Source of the DNA: Glycine soja
Taxonomy: Eukaryota; Streptophyta; Magnoliopsida; Fabales; Fabaceae
Reading direction: 5' to 3'
NCBI RefSeq assembly: GCF_004193775.1
Contig: NC_041011.1
Coordinates: forward strand, 47,189,167-47,253,166
Length of the DNA stretch: 64,000 bases
Within the stretch, counting starts at the first letter, position 1; every line of letters begins with the position of its first letter. Positions 34,601 through 48,000 of the stretch are shown piece after piece. The position numbers and the translations under genes were made by a program. Below the pieces are notes generated by a model. It did not search any database. It saw nothing but the letters and a program-made list of their open reading frames with translations, and had not been told where the DNA came from.

Positions 34601-37600
34601 TGATGCTATGGAAAAAGCTGTATCAAGAAGCGAGGTGCATTGTGTCCTTGACTTTGTATCTACACATTCATATGTTGGTTTTGTGTGAGATGGAATTATA
34701 TCTCTGAAGAATGAATGAATAATTCTTGTATTTCCTGGAATGTAGTTTAGTAACGCGTACTTATAAGATTGTAATCAATATTCTTCCTTTCTCTAGGGAT
34801 CATGGTCTCGTTCTTTAAAATCTCATTCAGCTGTGGAGAAAGCCTTAGCAACAGAAGGAAAATCAGGAGATTGGGAAATAGATAGGAAGTTGCTAAAGTT
34901 AGGAGAAAAAATAGCATCTGGATCCTCTGGAGATTTGTGAGTTGTGTTGTTTTACCATTAATTGTTTGTGTATTTCTTTTAACTTGATTTTCTTTCTCTT
35001 CCCTATCGTAATATATATCTTGTTTTTAATTTGCTTTATGATTCATACTCAGGTATCGTGGAGTTTATCTCGGTGAAGATGTTGCTGTTAAGGTTCTGAG
35101 ATCGGAGCAATTGAATGATGCCTTAGAGGATGAGTTTGCTCAAGAAGTGGCAATTCTGAGGTCAGTACTTGGCTGTTTGGAGGTTAAGACCATACTGCAT
35201 ATCATAATATGTTTTTGCAATTAATCTTTCTTATGAATTCACTTTCTAAATGATTATCAAACATTTTTTCTTGTGTTGTACAGTTGAATTTGTTGAGCAA
35301 TTATTATGTTCTCTTTTTCTTGAGGAATATATATTTAAATTGAAATATCAACTCTAGTACCAACTACCAAGTTTTAAGAAGTGGTTAAGCATGACAAAAT
35401 TATCAGTCTCAGTAAATTGCTTAGTTGGCTTCATCCTTGCATCTGTTTACTTGGTTCTTGAGGGATTGGATGTCTGTATGCTAGAAACTTTTGACAAATG
35501 ATGTCAGTTGTAGCATCCTTACAACTGCTTATTTCTCAATTGATGTTTTCTAAGCTGGGATTTCTCATCTACTAAGTTTTATCCTGCCATTGCTTTTGTT
35601 TATATTAATTACAGTCTTGCAAGGATTTGCTTATACATCTTTAGGACATAAATTTAAAGATAAAATGTATCACTCACTTTCTCATTTAGGTTCTGTCAAT
35701 ATGCTTTTTTCTTTCCTGAAAATCTTTTGACAATTTGACTTCTGCATTTCTGAATGCAGGCAGGTGCATCATAAAAATGTTGTTCGTTTCATTGGTGCAT
35801 GTACAAAGTGTCCACATTTGTGCATAATAACAGGTATAAATCAATCCATTTGGTTCTGCAGATATATTGTCATATATTATCCTATTTAATGTGGAAACAA
35901 TAAGCTATCCTTATTAAACGATGTTTTATGTTTCTAAAGATTATTACAATCTCATCCCTTAAGTTTGAGGTTCAAAACAAGAAAAATAGATACCATGTCC
36001 GCCTGGCCCTTTCTAATAGAACAATGATTGCTGAGGAAGAACTATTGGTAGGACTTTTTATTTATGAGTTAGTTTCACAATAATGTTTATCAGAATATTT
36101 TAGTCAATTATCAGAAAAAATGGTATGTGATGACAGTTAATTGACACAAGTAAAAAAATTATAAATAAAAAAAGAAATTCTAGAGAGCACCATGTGTGAA
36201 GTTCTATGAAACATTTGAACGCCATATATAAGGGGAATTGCTAAGTGCTAACCTCCACACATTCATGGGTAGATTAGCATTCTCCACATTTTTAGACTAA
36301 AAACTTTGCCAACCAAATTTTAAAAAGTGAATAATGATACCATTTTATTTGTTTTGAAATTCAATTAATATTTTAGCTTCTTTGTTACTACAAATTTCTT
36401 TCACCTATTTTCTCTCAATAGTTATTATTTGTTTGTATCATCTCTCCTTTGTCAGTATTACTATCTCATTTGTACCAGAAAGAAAAGGCTGAGGTTTAGT
36501 AAAATGGGAAAGATGTTAATTTGTGTGTGTATATATAAATGTATGTATGTATTGTGTACATACATAAATACATAATATGATTGAATATTATAAAAATTTA
36601 AAAATTAATTTATTTTGATTATTACTATCTCATTTTGAATATTAAGTTTGTATTGATATAAAGTTAAAACGTTGATAATTATAAATGCTTATTTTTACAG
36701 ATTACTTTTCTATTATAATTCTGAATTAATTACAAATCATTTCTATACTTGTTCCGTTTTTAATATTGGGCAGTATGCATTTTAGTCAAAACTATTCTTT
36801 AGTTGTAAACAATATTTTCTCTTATTAAATAAATAAATTGTGCTTTGTTTAATGTAGTCATTATCAATTGTCAATTCATTATTTATTAAATACATGGAGT
36901 TTTTTGCAATTTTAAATATTTATATTTCTTGTACTATATACTTGCTTATGCATCCAAAGCTTGTGGTCTGGACTTATTTAGCTTAAAGTGCAGTAGTTGT
37001 TTTTGCAAGACCGTCAATGTTAGACTTGTTTTCTTAAACACAAAAATGGTTTGATCAGATATACAATTAGTCCTATACTGGTGTGTGTAACTATCTTGTA
37101 GGAGTTACGAATTGGATCTTTACAAGTTTAAGTGTTTTCTGTCTTAAATGTCTAGTGCCTTTTGGTTCTAAGTAGTATGGTTTTTCTTCTGATCACTTGA
37201 CCTTGTGCTAATATGTTCATCATTTAGTACTTTTCAGGGGATTTATTAGCTCAAAACAATGGTCATCGCAACATTTTCAATGTGACTATGCAAATCAATG
37301 TTACGGGACTTAGAAGGTTTCTAAATGTCATGCAAATTGTTCCTCCATTGTTGTAATTATGGGATTGTGGATCCCATGTCTAAGGCAATCTTCCTCTATA
37401 GCTGTTTTATGATATCAAGAAAAGTTGTTTGAAAATCAAGTTAAAAAACATCCATTTCACCAATTCATGTCATTAGATATTAATATCTTGTGGATAAAAT
37501 GTTCCTTAATGTTTGGGTGTCAAGCTTAGGATTATTTTCCTATGTGCCTGTGTCACTGCAAATGTATTATCCATTGTTTGTTGATTCTGGACTAGTTCAC

Positions 37601-40600
37601 TTCATTGCTATTGTTCATCTACTCTAGTGAACTCAACCTACTAAATGATTTGGGATTTAAATTCCTCCTAATGATGTTGGATGCAAAACTAAATTAGTTA
37701 AATAAACTTGCTACATCAATCTCTATTTCCCTCCTTTTGAAAGATTGCCTAACTGAATCTACTCAGTCTCATGATGCACCATTATGCTGATGGTGTTATA
37801 TGTCATCATTCATTTTTCCAACTTGTGATGCTTCTTCTAGACCTTGTGTCTTCAAGTATTTGGAAGAATGCTTTAGTTCAAATAATTAAATTCATATAAT
37901 CTTGGGAACACGTAAATTGATTACTTAAAAGCTGGTCTCCTCTCCTGTTTATTGTTCAACTTGTCTTTTCTTTTGAATTTATTCTATCAAAATATTTTTT
38001 AAAGTTTGTGCTCTTCTTTGCAGAGTATATGCCCGGAGGAAGTCTGTACGATTACGTGCACAAAAATCATAATGTCTTGGAGCTGTCTCAATTACTAAAA
38101 TTTGCAATTGATGTCTGCAAGGGTATGGAGTATTTGCATCAAAGCAATATAATTCACAGAGATCTGAAGACGGCTAATTTGCTGATGGATACACACAATG
38201 TAAGAATTTATTGAAAGTTTGAAACTACTAATTTTCTACTCTACAACATCACCCATACTAAAATGGGTGTTACCTTGTATGGAAGCATCATTAATGAACC
38301 AGATATTTGCTATTATCTTTGTTTGTGTGTATTTTTAACCAATAAATTCATTTCAGTTGTAATTGTGTGACAAATTATCCACAGGTTTTCTGAATAATTC
38401 ACTGAAGTATGAATGTATGATAAATAATAAAACTTTTATAATAAACTGTAATACAAAGGTTTAATTGACATTATGATTCACCCAATGCTCATGACAAATA
38501 GCATACGTTGAAAATGTGATATGAAAGTAGCAAATGCTAAAACTTTCAGAAACAATGGATAATGGTTTATTTTTTTTCAATGAACTGTTGTTGCCACTGC
38601 TGGATCTTTTAAATTTTCTTGATGTGACTGACAATAACATTTATTTTGTTTTGGAGTTGCATTTTAAAATTTTTTTATCATTAAGTTTTTAATATTTTTT
38701 CCTTTTCCAATTATTGTTATCCAATTAGGTTGTTAAAGTCGCAGATTTTGGAGTTGCTCGGTTCCTAAATCAAGGGGGAGTGATGACAGCAGAAACTGGG
38801 ACATATAGATGGATGGCACCAGAGGTTCGTTACTTGAAAAGAAAAAGACAAAATATACTGTTGTGCTTTTTTATATTTTCATATCAATGTTAATGTCTAA
38901 GTAATAGATTTTGTAAAGCTAAGGGTGCTGGGCTATTAATAATTAATATTGGTATGTTTACCTATCTGTTACCTTTTTTATTAAGCTTTTGTTGTTTATT
39001 ATAAGAAGAGATTTTATTAGGGGGAAGAGGAGGTCCCAAAGAATGAAAAAAATAAACATTTAAGAAAATTCATTTATTAATATAAAAGAGCTCTCTAATT
39101 TCTCTGAAAATATGTTAATGAGATTCCCTGGATCAAAGAAACCTTGCCATGTGGTCAGCACTCAGCACCAAAGTGAGAACATAAACACAATCCTATCTAA
39201 TAATAATAAATAATAAATATATACACGTATATCTCCTTGGTGTCCAGAATACACGTATATCTCCTTGGTGTCCAGAATACACGTATATCTCCTTGGTGTC
39301 CAGAATACACGTATATCTCCTTGCTCAAAACTCTCCCACCCTGGGTTCAGCAACAGGCCAAAATCCTTATTCCTAACAAAGTGTCATCTGGGTTCAGCAA
39401 TTTCTGAATTAGCCAAGTAGGAGAAAATATGATGCTGTTTTACTAGCCATCTTTAACAATTTCAGCTTTAATCATAATGCCCATGATAGTCATTTTACTT
39501 TCTCTTCGTTTTTGTTAAATTGAGTATATTATTCTTTTTTTTTTTTAAAGTTCAAAGAAGTCCATTATGAAAAGAGAAAGAGGTTTAAAATCGACACATT
39601 GATTCCTTTTTTGCTTATATGATTTTTGGTGAACTGTATGCATCAAAAAGTGCATGTACGGCTCTAAAGGAAAAAAATCAAATCCTAATCAATCGACTTT
39701 ATCGAGAAAGATTACTTTTTTTAGGTCAAGAGGTTGATAGTGAAATATTGAATCAACTAATTAGTCTTATGGTATATCTTAGTATAGAAGAAGAGAATAA
39801 AGATTTGTATCTGTTTATAAATTCTCCAGGGGGTGGGTAATACCTCATTTTACTTTCTCTCCGTTTTTGTTCTGCCTAAACCTAAGATAGAACGAAAAGA
39901 AACAGGCAGAAGAAATGAACATTCGAAATCTCTTTTGTATGGATTTCTCACCAGCACTAGGCGTAATTGCCATGTGTTATTTTTATTTTGTTCAGGTTTT
40001 ACTTTAAGTATCTTACTGTTAATGGATTTTTTCACAAGGTTATAAATCATCAGCCCTATGATCAGAAAGCAGACGTATTCAGTTTTTCCATCGTACTGTG
40101 GGAATTAGTGACGGCAAAGGTAAATAGCTCGAAATGGATTATAATATTGTATTCTCTTATCATATTCCTTTACCGTTCCTTGAACTGTATGATTTTTTAT
40201 ATATCAAGGGAATTGTTGTAAAAATATTTATATTTTTTCATCTTGTATTTCAGGTACCATATGACACCATGACTCCACTACAAGCTGCCTTGGGTGTGAG
40301 ACAGGTTTGCTATTTATTTATCATTATGATTTAAATGTTAAGGCATACATAAATTATTGCTCTATTTGACAATTGACAGTTAACTTTTGTTTGTAGCTTC
40401 AATATGTCTGACAAATAAAACTTGGGTATAGGATTTTTTTTTCAACAGAAATAATCATGCTACCTCAGTGAATGAATGCATGCTTATGAGAGCATATTTG
40501 CAGTAAAGGTTTAGTTTGAAGTGTTGGACCTATATTCATGTTATGGGAGTGTGTAAGTTGAAGTTCATAACTAGGATCGATCACTTTGTATCTGACTCAG

Positions 40601-41116
40601 CTGTAATGCTGTACATCCTTCAGGGTCTGCGGCCAGAACTTCCGAAGAATGGGCACCCTAAATTATTAGAGTTGATGCAAAGATGTTGGGAAGCAATTCC
40701 AAGCCACCGTCCATCCTTTAATGAGATAACTGCTGAACTTGAAAATCTTTTGCAAGAAATGGAGGTAAATTATATTATTATTTATTAAAAATTAGGACAA
40801 ATTGCATTCATACTCCCTAAACATAAGTGACATTGCACCCAATATCCTTCCCTTTTCCATACAGGGACTTTAATTAACAAATTAGGATAGGCTTATGTTA
40901 ATAGAAAGAGACATTGTTATATCAAGTAATTGTGGAAAGTTTGCGTTGGGTCAAAAGAGGGAGAGACATCTGGTGCAATTTCACTTTAGTTTAAATAATT
41001 TTCCCTAATAATTATTTTATCCTTTTTGTTTTTTTGGTAAACATTTAATTTAGATGGCCTGATTATAGTTTATTATGTGCAAATTGCAGAAAGATTCAGA
41101 AGCGAATGGTGCTTGA
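31623..41116 (+). CDS. ACT-domain Ser/Thr/Tyr protein kinase (STY8/STY17/STY46-like), sixteen exons
   Basis: Exons: 31623-31804, 31930-32044, 32504-32613, 32770-32892, 33193-33265, 34027-34137, 34584-34634, 34797-34936, 35053-35160, 35760-35833, 38024-38199, 38729-38824, 40039-40119, 40254-40304, 40624-40764, 41090-41116. All introns are GT-AG and the join gives 552 residues, normal for the family. An ACT domain is at about 181-255 ([17 protein letters not shown] onward). The kinase domain is at about 292-545: [11 protein letters not shown] loop, Lys315 in [14 protein letters not shown] with Asp409, DFG at 427-429, [10 protein letters not shown]. Arabidopsis STY kinases are cytosolic and phosphorylate transit peptides of chloroplast preproteins; the same role is inferred here. 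Intron 10 is 2.2 kb and intron 12 is 1.2 kb, the latter carrying a plastid DNA insertion. The start has good similarity from the first residues ([16 protein letters not shown]). All catalytic residues are present. Confidence 0.93.
32226..32363 (+). mobile_element. TRIM/LTR-like remnant in kinase intron 2
   Basis: The block starts TGTTGGAGTG, contains GTCTCACGTTGAGTAGAA, TTGAACACCATATAAGTG and GGTTTTGAGTTAAAGTGTGG, and is followed by TGGTATCAG, the start of a Met-tRNA primer-binding site. This order matches the long terminal repeat plus primer site of small LTR elements (TRIM type) in dicots. A second terminal repeat is not seen, so it is a remnant. A weaker similar patch lies at about 36190-36235 in intron 10. 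Confidence 0.5.
39221..39323. repeat. 28-bp minisatellite, about 3.7 copies, in kinase intron 12
   Basis: The unit ATACACGTATATCTCCTTGG plus TGTCCAGA is repeated exactly at 39221, 39249 and 39277, followed by a 19-base partial copy ending at 39323. The identity of the copies suggests recent expansion. Confidence 0.9.
39491..39871. repeat. 26-bp direct repeats flanking the plastid insertion
   Basis: CATTTTACTTTCTCT-YCG-TTTTTGTT occurs at 39491-39516 and 39846-39871 with a single mismatch. The second copy begins exactly where similarity to plastid clpP stops. The arrangement is that of a target-site duplication around an insertion of about 330 bp. Confidence 0.75.
39605..39845 (+). pseudogene. 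Plastid clpP1 fragment inserted in the nucleus (NUPT)
   Basis: A frame here reads [20 protein letters not shown] and [20 protein letters not shown], then PGG and, after a one-base loss, WVIP. This is the central exon of plastid ClpP protease subunit 1. Before the exon, GTGCATGTACGGCTCTAAAG resembles the domain V/VI tail of the group II intron 1 of clpP. The fragment is therefore genomic plastid DNA rather than spliced RNA. Similarity may extend left to about 39548. It lacks the catalytic Ser and His exons, has a frame break, and is in intron 12 of the kinase, so it is non-functional. Confidence 0.8.
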
Positions 41117-41997
41117 CATTTTCAGCACAAACTAATATATTCCAGTTATTTTACACGGTGGGATGGATCTGACTTTTTTTTCCCTTCCTCTGGCAGCTGT
41201 AGAGTTTTTTTCACGTTCCCTTGTGGCACCGAGGGAGAAAGGAGTTCACAGAAATCGTGACCAATACAAAGTGAGAAAATGTAAAGAGGCATACTAATGT
41301 TATAGCTGACTATACTTAAAATATATATCCCAGGATCACGTCAAACTTCTCCGAAATTATTTTGATTCGAGGAATGCGTTCCACGTGGCTATTGATGTGT
41401 TCTGGTAGCCAAAAAGAAACATAGTTGACGTAAAATCAATGAAGTGTATAGTGAGGGTAATGCTGTTGAGCTTTAATGTTTCATTTTTTTTCTTGGGGTC
41501 AAGTATTGAGAATTTTATGTTTTGCACTGTAAATTAATGACAGGCATGGACCGATGAGACCAGGTATCTAAACTATTTTAATGCAAAGTGTTACCTTTGC
41601 CTTATTATTCATATACATGTTCTCATAATTAGGTGAATTTTATGTGAGATTCATCAAAAAGTCTTGTTAATAATTGTTTTATTGGAAATTTAATTTAGAA
41701 ATCATGCAAGAGGTATGTTTTTTTTACATATTTTTTCCTTTAGATTTCAAACAACCTTCACTACAAAAGGACTGAGATTTACATCTTACATAGATTTCAC
41801 CCAATAAAAATAGTTATGCTGATAGTTGATGCCAATTGTTTAACTTATGTTGGAGTTAAATTTTTCTGTTTATTGAAAAGATGACCAGTAAAAAGATCAT
41901 CGATGGCTTGAGGCGCATAACCCCACACGTAGGTATGATTGTTAGTTGTTACAACCAGAATTTGTAATGAAATGAAAGAATAGGTTCGTCATACATT

Positions 41998-42229
41998 AAG
42001 GGCGGTTAAGTTTTTTTAGAAGTATTTTTAAGAGAAAAAAAATAAGATGAGATGAGTTTTTTTATAAATTAAAATGAATTCTTTGTTAATTAATTTGTAG
42101 AAATTTTCTTATATAATTTCTCTAAAAGATGAAAGATTTATAAATTAACTAATGGTTTTTAACTTATGAAGAATTTTTTTCTCCCTAAATGTGTTTTTAG
42201 AAAAATTTATCCAAACAAACTCTAATATT
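41998..42229. mobile_element. Foldback MITE
   Basis: The left part (TTTTTTTAGAAGTATTTTTA then AGAGAAAAAAAATAAG) is repeated in inverse orientation at the right part, which reads, when inverted, GTTTGTTTGGATAAATTTTT, CTAAAAACACATTTAGGGAG and AAAAAAATTC. TGTTTGGATAAA ends with AGAGAAAA-AAG subterminal words are typical of a widespread legume MITE type. The left terminal bases are poorly preserved and no target duplication is clear. Confidence 0.5.
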
Positions 42230-42330
42230 ATTAGAAGCATTCTTCCTTTGGCTATCTCCGATTTCTGTAACTCTTATTAAGTTCATGTATAATTAGTAAT
42301 AAAAAAGAAATTTCATGTATAATATAACTC

Positions 42331-42631
42331 ACTGGCGGACCAATTCTTCAGTCAGAGTGGTTAAATGTAACTTCTTATTTTAATAAAATTACAAATATTT
42401 AATTTCAAAATTTATATTTTAGAAATTTAATTTTGTATTTGAACCTATTGATTTATTTTAAAATTGTATATTTTGCAACTTTTATTTTTATGTGTTTGAA
42501 CTCATTTTCTCACTTTTCTTGTATGTTTATTAGCATTTTTTATTTATGTATCTATTTTCATAAATGATATTATTAATTTTTATTTTTTAAAATAGATTGT
42601 CTCAACCGACTTTGGTCTTTGATTCGCCACT
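42331..42631. mobile_element. Possible small hAT-type MITE
   Basis: The left end CACTGGCGGACC and the inverse of the right end (TAGTGGCGAATC) resemble the CAGTGGCGGA-type ends of hAT elements. The flanking 8 bases do not match, so the call rests on the ends only. Confidence 0.3.
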
Positions 42632-44943
42632 AAGTGTATGTACGATTGTGATAGAAGACATAATTATGAAACACCTAGAAGGCTAGAAGATTTAGTGTTA
42701 GATGTTTGCAATCTGGTGGCTAGTCCTTGAGTGGATGTGCAATGCTCATTGTCTTATCCTTTTTCTGTCAAAGGCAATCTAGCAATGTTAATGTCCATTT
42801 ATAAATTATATATTACTTATCCATCAAATTAACAAAATATGTTTTTAAAATGTGAAAAAATAAGGATCATTTGACTGTATTATCATTGTTGTTTATTTTT
42901 TACAAGTCACCAAATGATATAGACTGATAAAAAAAAAGAGAATGTGGAAACTGGAAAACTTTCTATGTAAACTAACCGAATGATATAAAGTTCATGATTT
43001 GTTATAACATTCATATTGTACTTTTGAATTTGTTACAACACTTGATAAAATATCTTACTCGTAATTTTTTATGCATGATATAAAACAACTGAAAATATCT
43101 TTAAAGTGTTTTTTCTTTTTCTTTTTTACAAATTAAAGTGTTCTTTTCTTAAAAGAGTAATATTGTCACGAAATAATCTTAAAGCATCGACGTTTTGATA
43201 CTTTTTGATTAGTTCTCTTATGCTATGACCCTAAAAATTTATGCCAAAACTAAAATTTTAAATTTAATAATTTATGAATAGGAATTTTAATAAATTTGTA
43301 CAACGTGAAAACTGGGAAGTTATCGGTACGTGTGATGTGGACAAAGCTTTATACAGAGACTGCTAACCAATATGGGATTTTTGGACAAAAACTCTTTGCA
43401 ACATCTGAATAGAGTAATAAAAAAGGAAAAAGAAACAGAAATTGAATTTTGTGAAATCTAAGTATCTAACAAGTAAAAACTATATAAACTTTTACTGTCC
43501 TCTGCCCCAGGAAGATATAGGATAAAATTCAAATCCTGTGGGCTGGATACCAGATCACGTCCAAATTCATTTATTTGCTGGGCCCAATTACAATGATCAA
43601 AATTCAATAGAAAATAAATATATAGTGCTTTAGTGTACCAGATGAATACTCGCAAGCTTTCTGTCCAGATACATATTCCGGTTTCATTTCAATCATTTGA
43701 ATTAACTTTTTTTATTTTAACAAAGCTCGTTCACTTGAGTGATTTCATTTTCTTCTTCTGATTTGAAGTTTCCAAATAAAACTGATTGTGTTTACAGATC
43801 GATGGTTTATCACTTTAGCTAAAATTTGGTTAACAAATTTAATATCATGTTGCAGTTTAAAACAAGTTTAATATAATGCTAAAAGCTAGCGTTTATTATT
43901 TTATTTATTTTTGTTATAAATATAGTTAAAAGTCACAAAACTAATTATAAGCCTTTTTGACACTAATGAATTTTTGGGAACTAACTCACATAAACTTTTT
44001 TTATATAAGCATTTATTATATCATATATTGAATTGAATTAATAATGCATCCCTAAAAATGTAATTTTTGAATTAAGCATCCTTTAGCTTAAACATATTTT
44101 TAGGTAGTGTTACTTAAGTGAAGTTTAATTTTTTAATGTTATGAATGATTAATATTATGTATTTTTGTTTAATTTTAGTTAATATGATTATAAAAAGGTT
44201 CATGTTGCATGAGATATTTATTTAAAATAATACGTAGATTTTCAAATAGAGTAATTACAATTATTTTAAAATAAATACCTCATACAATATGAACTGAGAC
44301 GAGAAAGTGCAAATAATACATTTTCTTTGGCAATGTTGAAACTTGGGGCACGTGGAATGAAATGGGACAGACCCATGTTACAACTTACAACTTGCTCCAT
44401 TATTGGGGGCAAAGATCCATGCTCATTTATCATGACGTAAATATAATTTTTTTTTATTAGCATTTTGAATATTTAATTTTTTTCTTCTTCTTCTATGAAA
44501 CAAAGAATTAACATCCGTGTTACTTTTGTTTATTTTAAAAAATCATTATTTTAATAATTTTAAAATTGGAAAAAATTATGTACCGAAATTAATTAATCAT
44601 TTTGCAAGCACTAAATCAACTGTATGTAATTGGTATGGTATGTATATTAACATTAAGTTTATGTGATTCAATCTTGGATTTGAGTTTTATTAATTAAAAA
44701 GAATTCTTTTATCAAAAGTGATTATAAATATTTTGATAAAGATTAATTTTTAATAAAATTGATAAATTATTAATGTCCATATCAATTGATTATATAACAA
44801 CCAACTTAATACGTAGGAAAGATGTTGCCAAACAAATGTGAAGTACTATTAGAAGGGCCATCTGAAATAATAAAAAAAAAAAGATAAAAACTAGAATACG
44901 TAATATATATATTGGCATGGATAATGGATGCCTCATGCCAAAA

Positions 44944-44945
<2 letters not shown>

Positions 44946-45034
<89 letters not shown>
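44946..45034. repeat. TA microsatellite, 89 bp
   Basis: An uninterrupted alternating A/T array of about 44 dinucleotides. It creates artificial Tyr-Ile repeat frames on both strands, which I disregard. Confidence 0.95.
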
Positions 45035-45035
<1 letters not shown>

Positions 45036-48000
45036 TAATGGAAGGAATTGATGATGATCTCCAACCAGACACATGCTGTTTCTACGTGGGCATGTTTGTG
45101 ATGAGCACTTGTCTGCAGTCATAAACTATATAGAAAACGATTTCTTATAAATGTTTTTTCTTCTTTTTATTCTATTAATAAATAGGTTATATATATTCCT
45201 ACTTTTATTTTATCCCTCCCTGGTCGAGTAGTGGAGCAGCAAATTTGTAATCTGCATTAACTACTATGATAAAGTATATCAGGGTTAAGGAAAATGCTAA
45301 CAATGTTACGAATAGTTATTTTAATTGTAATATAAAAATAAAAGACGAGTATTTAAAAATACTAGTTTTAAAATTTTTAGATTTAATTTAATTCATAAAA
45401 TATTATCTTAATAATTTAATTTAAATATAATGTACTGATATAATATTTTTTATATTGTACATCCAACAAAAAATTGTTATTTTATATATATAAGTTTGTG
45501 AACTTTTATAGTATATATAATAATTACCTTAAAAATTATTTCAATGGTAATTATTTCTTATTAGTGACACTATAATTTTTTTAATATTGATAATGTTAAT
45601 TATATGAAAATAAGTATAATTAAAAATGAAAAAATATCCTTTAATTAAATATGAAGTTAAAATTATGAATTTAACATTGATTGTGAATAAAAATATTAAC
45701 TCAAGTGTTCTGGATATATAAAGAGAACACATATGTAAATTGTCTCAATTTAAAAAATAAAGACTCAAAATATTTATTATACAAGGAAATATTCTTACAC
45801 TACATCGGTATTGGTAAATACATGTGAAATAGAAAAGGATAAATTGAAAACTTTAAGAAAATATTATTTTATTGGCAATCAAAACATAAAATTAATATAT
45901 TTGAACATTTTAATTTTAAAAATTTTAAACTTAATTTAATTAATGGAATATTATTTTCATTATAATTTATAATTATCTTATTATATTTAACATTAATTAA
46001 AATAAATAAATATTGACTAAAATATTTATAGTGTTTGATTTTGAGATAACTAAATAAAATGAAGAATATTGTTTGATATAAAAAAGTCAATAAAATATGT
46101 GTCAAAACATAAAATAATGTGATTGTATAAAGGAAACATGTTGTGGGATTATAATCAATTGAAAAAGAAAGTAACTAATAAGCTAGCTTTTTATTATTAT
46201 TTTATTTCAACCATATAACCATGTCCTTAACTTAACAAAACCCATGAATTCCTCTGTACATTTATTTATTTTTAATTAAAAATTACACCAATTGACCGAA
46301 ATCCACACAATCTACCACATTGCCCTCTTTTCTTAGTTACAGTTTAATGTTATATATAACTCAGAAAAGAGACCACAAAGAAAATAATTTAGCAGACCTA
46401 CAAAATAACATGGCCATGAAGAATATGCCAAGATCTCTCCAATATATGATTTTGAAACTCAACCTAGTTCGTTCAATTTGTCTGTAATCCAAGTTTTTCT
46501 ATGGTTCGTTTTTCTTTTCACATTCTCTCTACCACATGGCTTTTGGATCAAGCAGACCCCATCTCCCACTATATTTTGTATCCTCTTTTTTATTTTTCCA
46601 TCACCATTATTCTTTTCATGCATCTCGGTAGTAATTCGCTTTTCACATAGCTACTGCATGTGTTATTCTCAAAAGTTGTAGAATATAATGCCAAGGAGAA
46701 TTATGAGACATTGGATAGGACAAATTCCACACATATCACATGCATGGCACACAAATGGACTAAGAGTGTTTTGAATCCCAAAGAGTAATATTGGTATATA
46801 CCTAATAAACTTGTTATATATTGGCCAACTTATTGACAATATATGTGGCAAAATACATAGAGATTTATCTGTCCACTCAAATACTAAAGTTATCAATTAT
46901 TTGATCTGTGTGATTTTTTTATCCTTCCGTAAATTATTGAGATGGCAGTCATTATTTTTAATATTTGCCGCTTTACTCAACTACATTGAGGGAAAAAAAA
47001 CATCTTGACTTTCTTCTTGAGTTGGATTTTACGTATTGTAATTTTCTCTCTCTGCAGAATGATTATAAAAGATATTTGTGTTTGTGGATATCAGTGCAGA
47101 AAAATGCATTGAAAAACATCACTCCAAAAGTTGTGATTTTCTTTTACTGACATTTTACCCAATTTTGAAAAAAATAATTAAGAAGAGATGCTAGTAACTT
47201 CTAATTGACATGACCACACATCATAAAGCTCAAATAAGAGAATTAGAGTATCAATATAGTAAATCATTATATATATTTGATTAAAATGATAAAGGATGAT
47301 TTACAGTAGGTGTAAGTGCTCTATATAGAGAGAGCTTGTTTCTAATAAGCTAATATTTAATCTTAAAAGTTAAGAAAACACTTTGCCAATATAAATCGTG
47401 CATCAGGGGGATCACAAGGGACTGCAAACTCCAATTGTTATAAACAGCAGGGTCATTCTTTAATTATTTACAAATAAATCTGTTAAAACTAATTTAAATT
47501 ATTTATAATGAAATTCTATACAATTTTCCAATTTATATGGGAAGTTGCCGAAAGCCCAAGAAATGCTTCAGTATGATTGGTTTCTCATCCTAGAGCCTAA
47601 AATAATAAGAAGTTATATATTCTTTTTTCTTCACTTTGAACTTGTTTACAACTTGAGATTAATGAGAAACCAATCACACTGAAAAAAGGTATTTACATTA
47701 AGGAAAGGAGAGAATGTGACCAGTAAAGATACTAGCTTCTGGCTTATTCTATTCAATTAATAGCTCAAATTGCAACTTGTGTGCAAGACCTAATTTTTAT
47801 TATCTCTTTTCTGTTTTCTTTCTCCATTATACTAAACAAGAGAAAAGCTGCTTTTTCTATCCACTTTGTCTCCTTTTTCCACCAAAACCAAACTGCATTT
47901 TAAGTGTAAATCTTGACAAAAATTTGTTATTTCTTCTCAAAGAGTTTACGTGATTTTTGGTTGGTGGGGTCTTCTCTCACTGATTTGACATTAAAAAATG

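Noticed and set aside
44790..45124. Open frames with Tyr-Ile repeats on both strands
   Set aside because: They are translations of the TA microsatellite.
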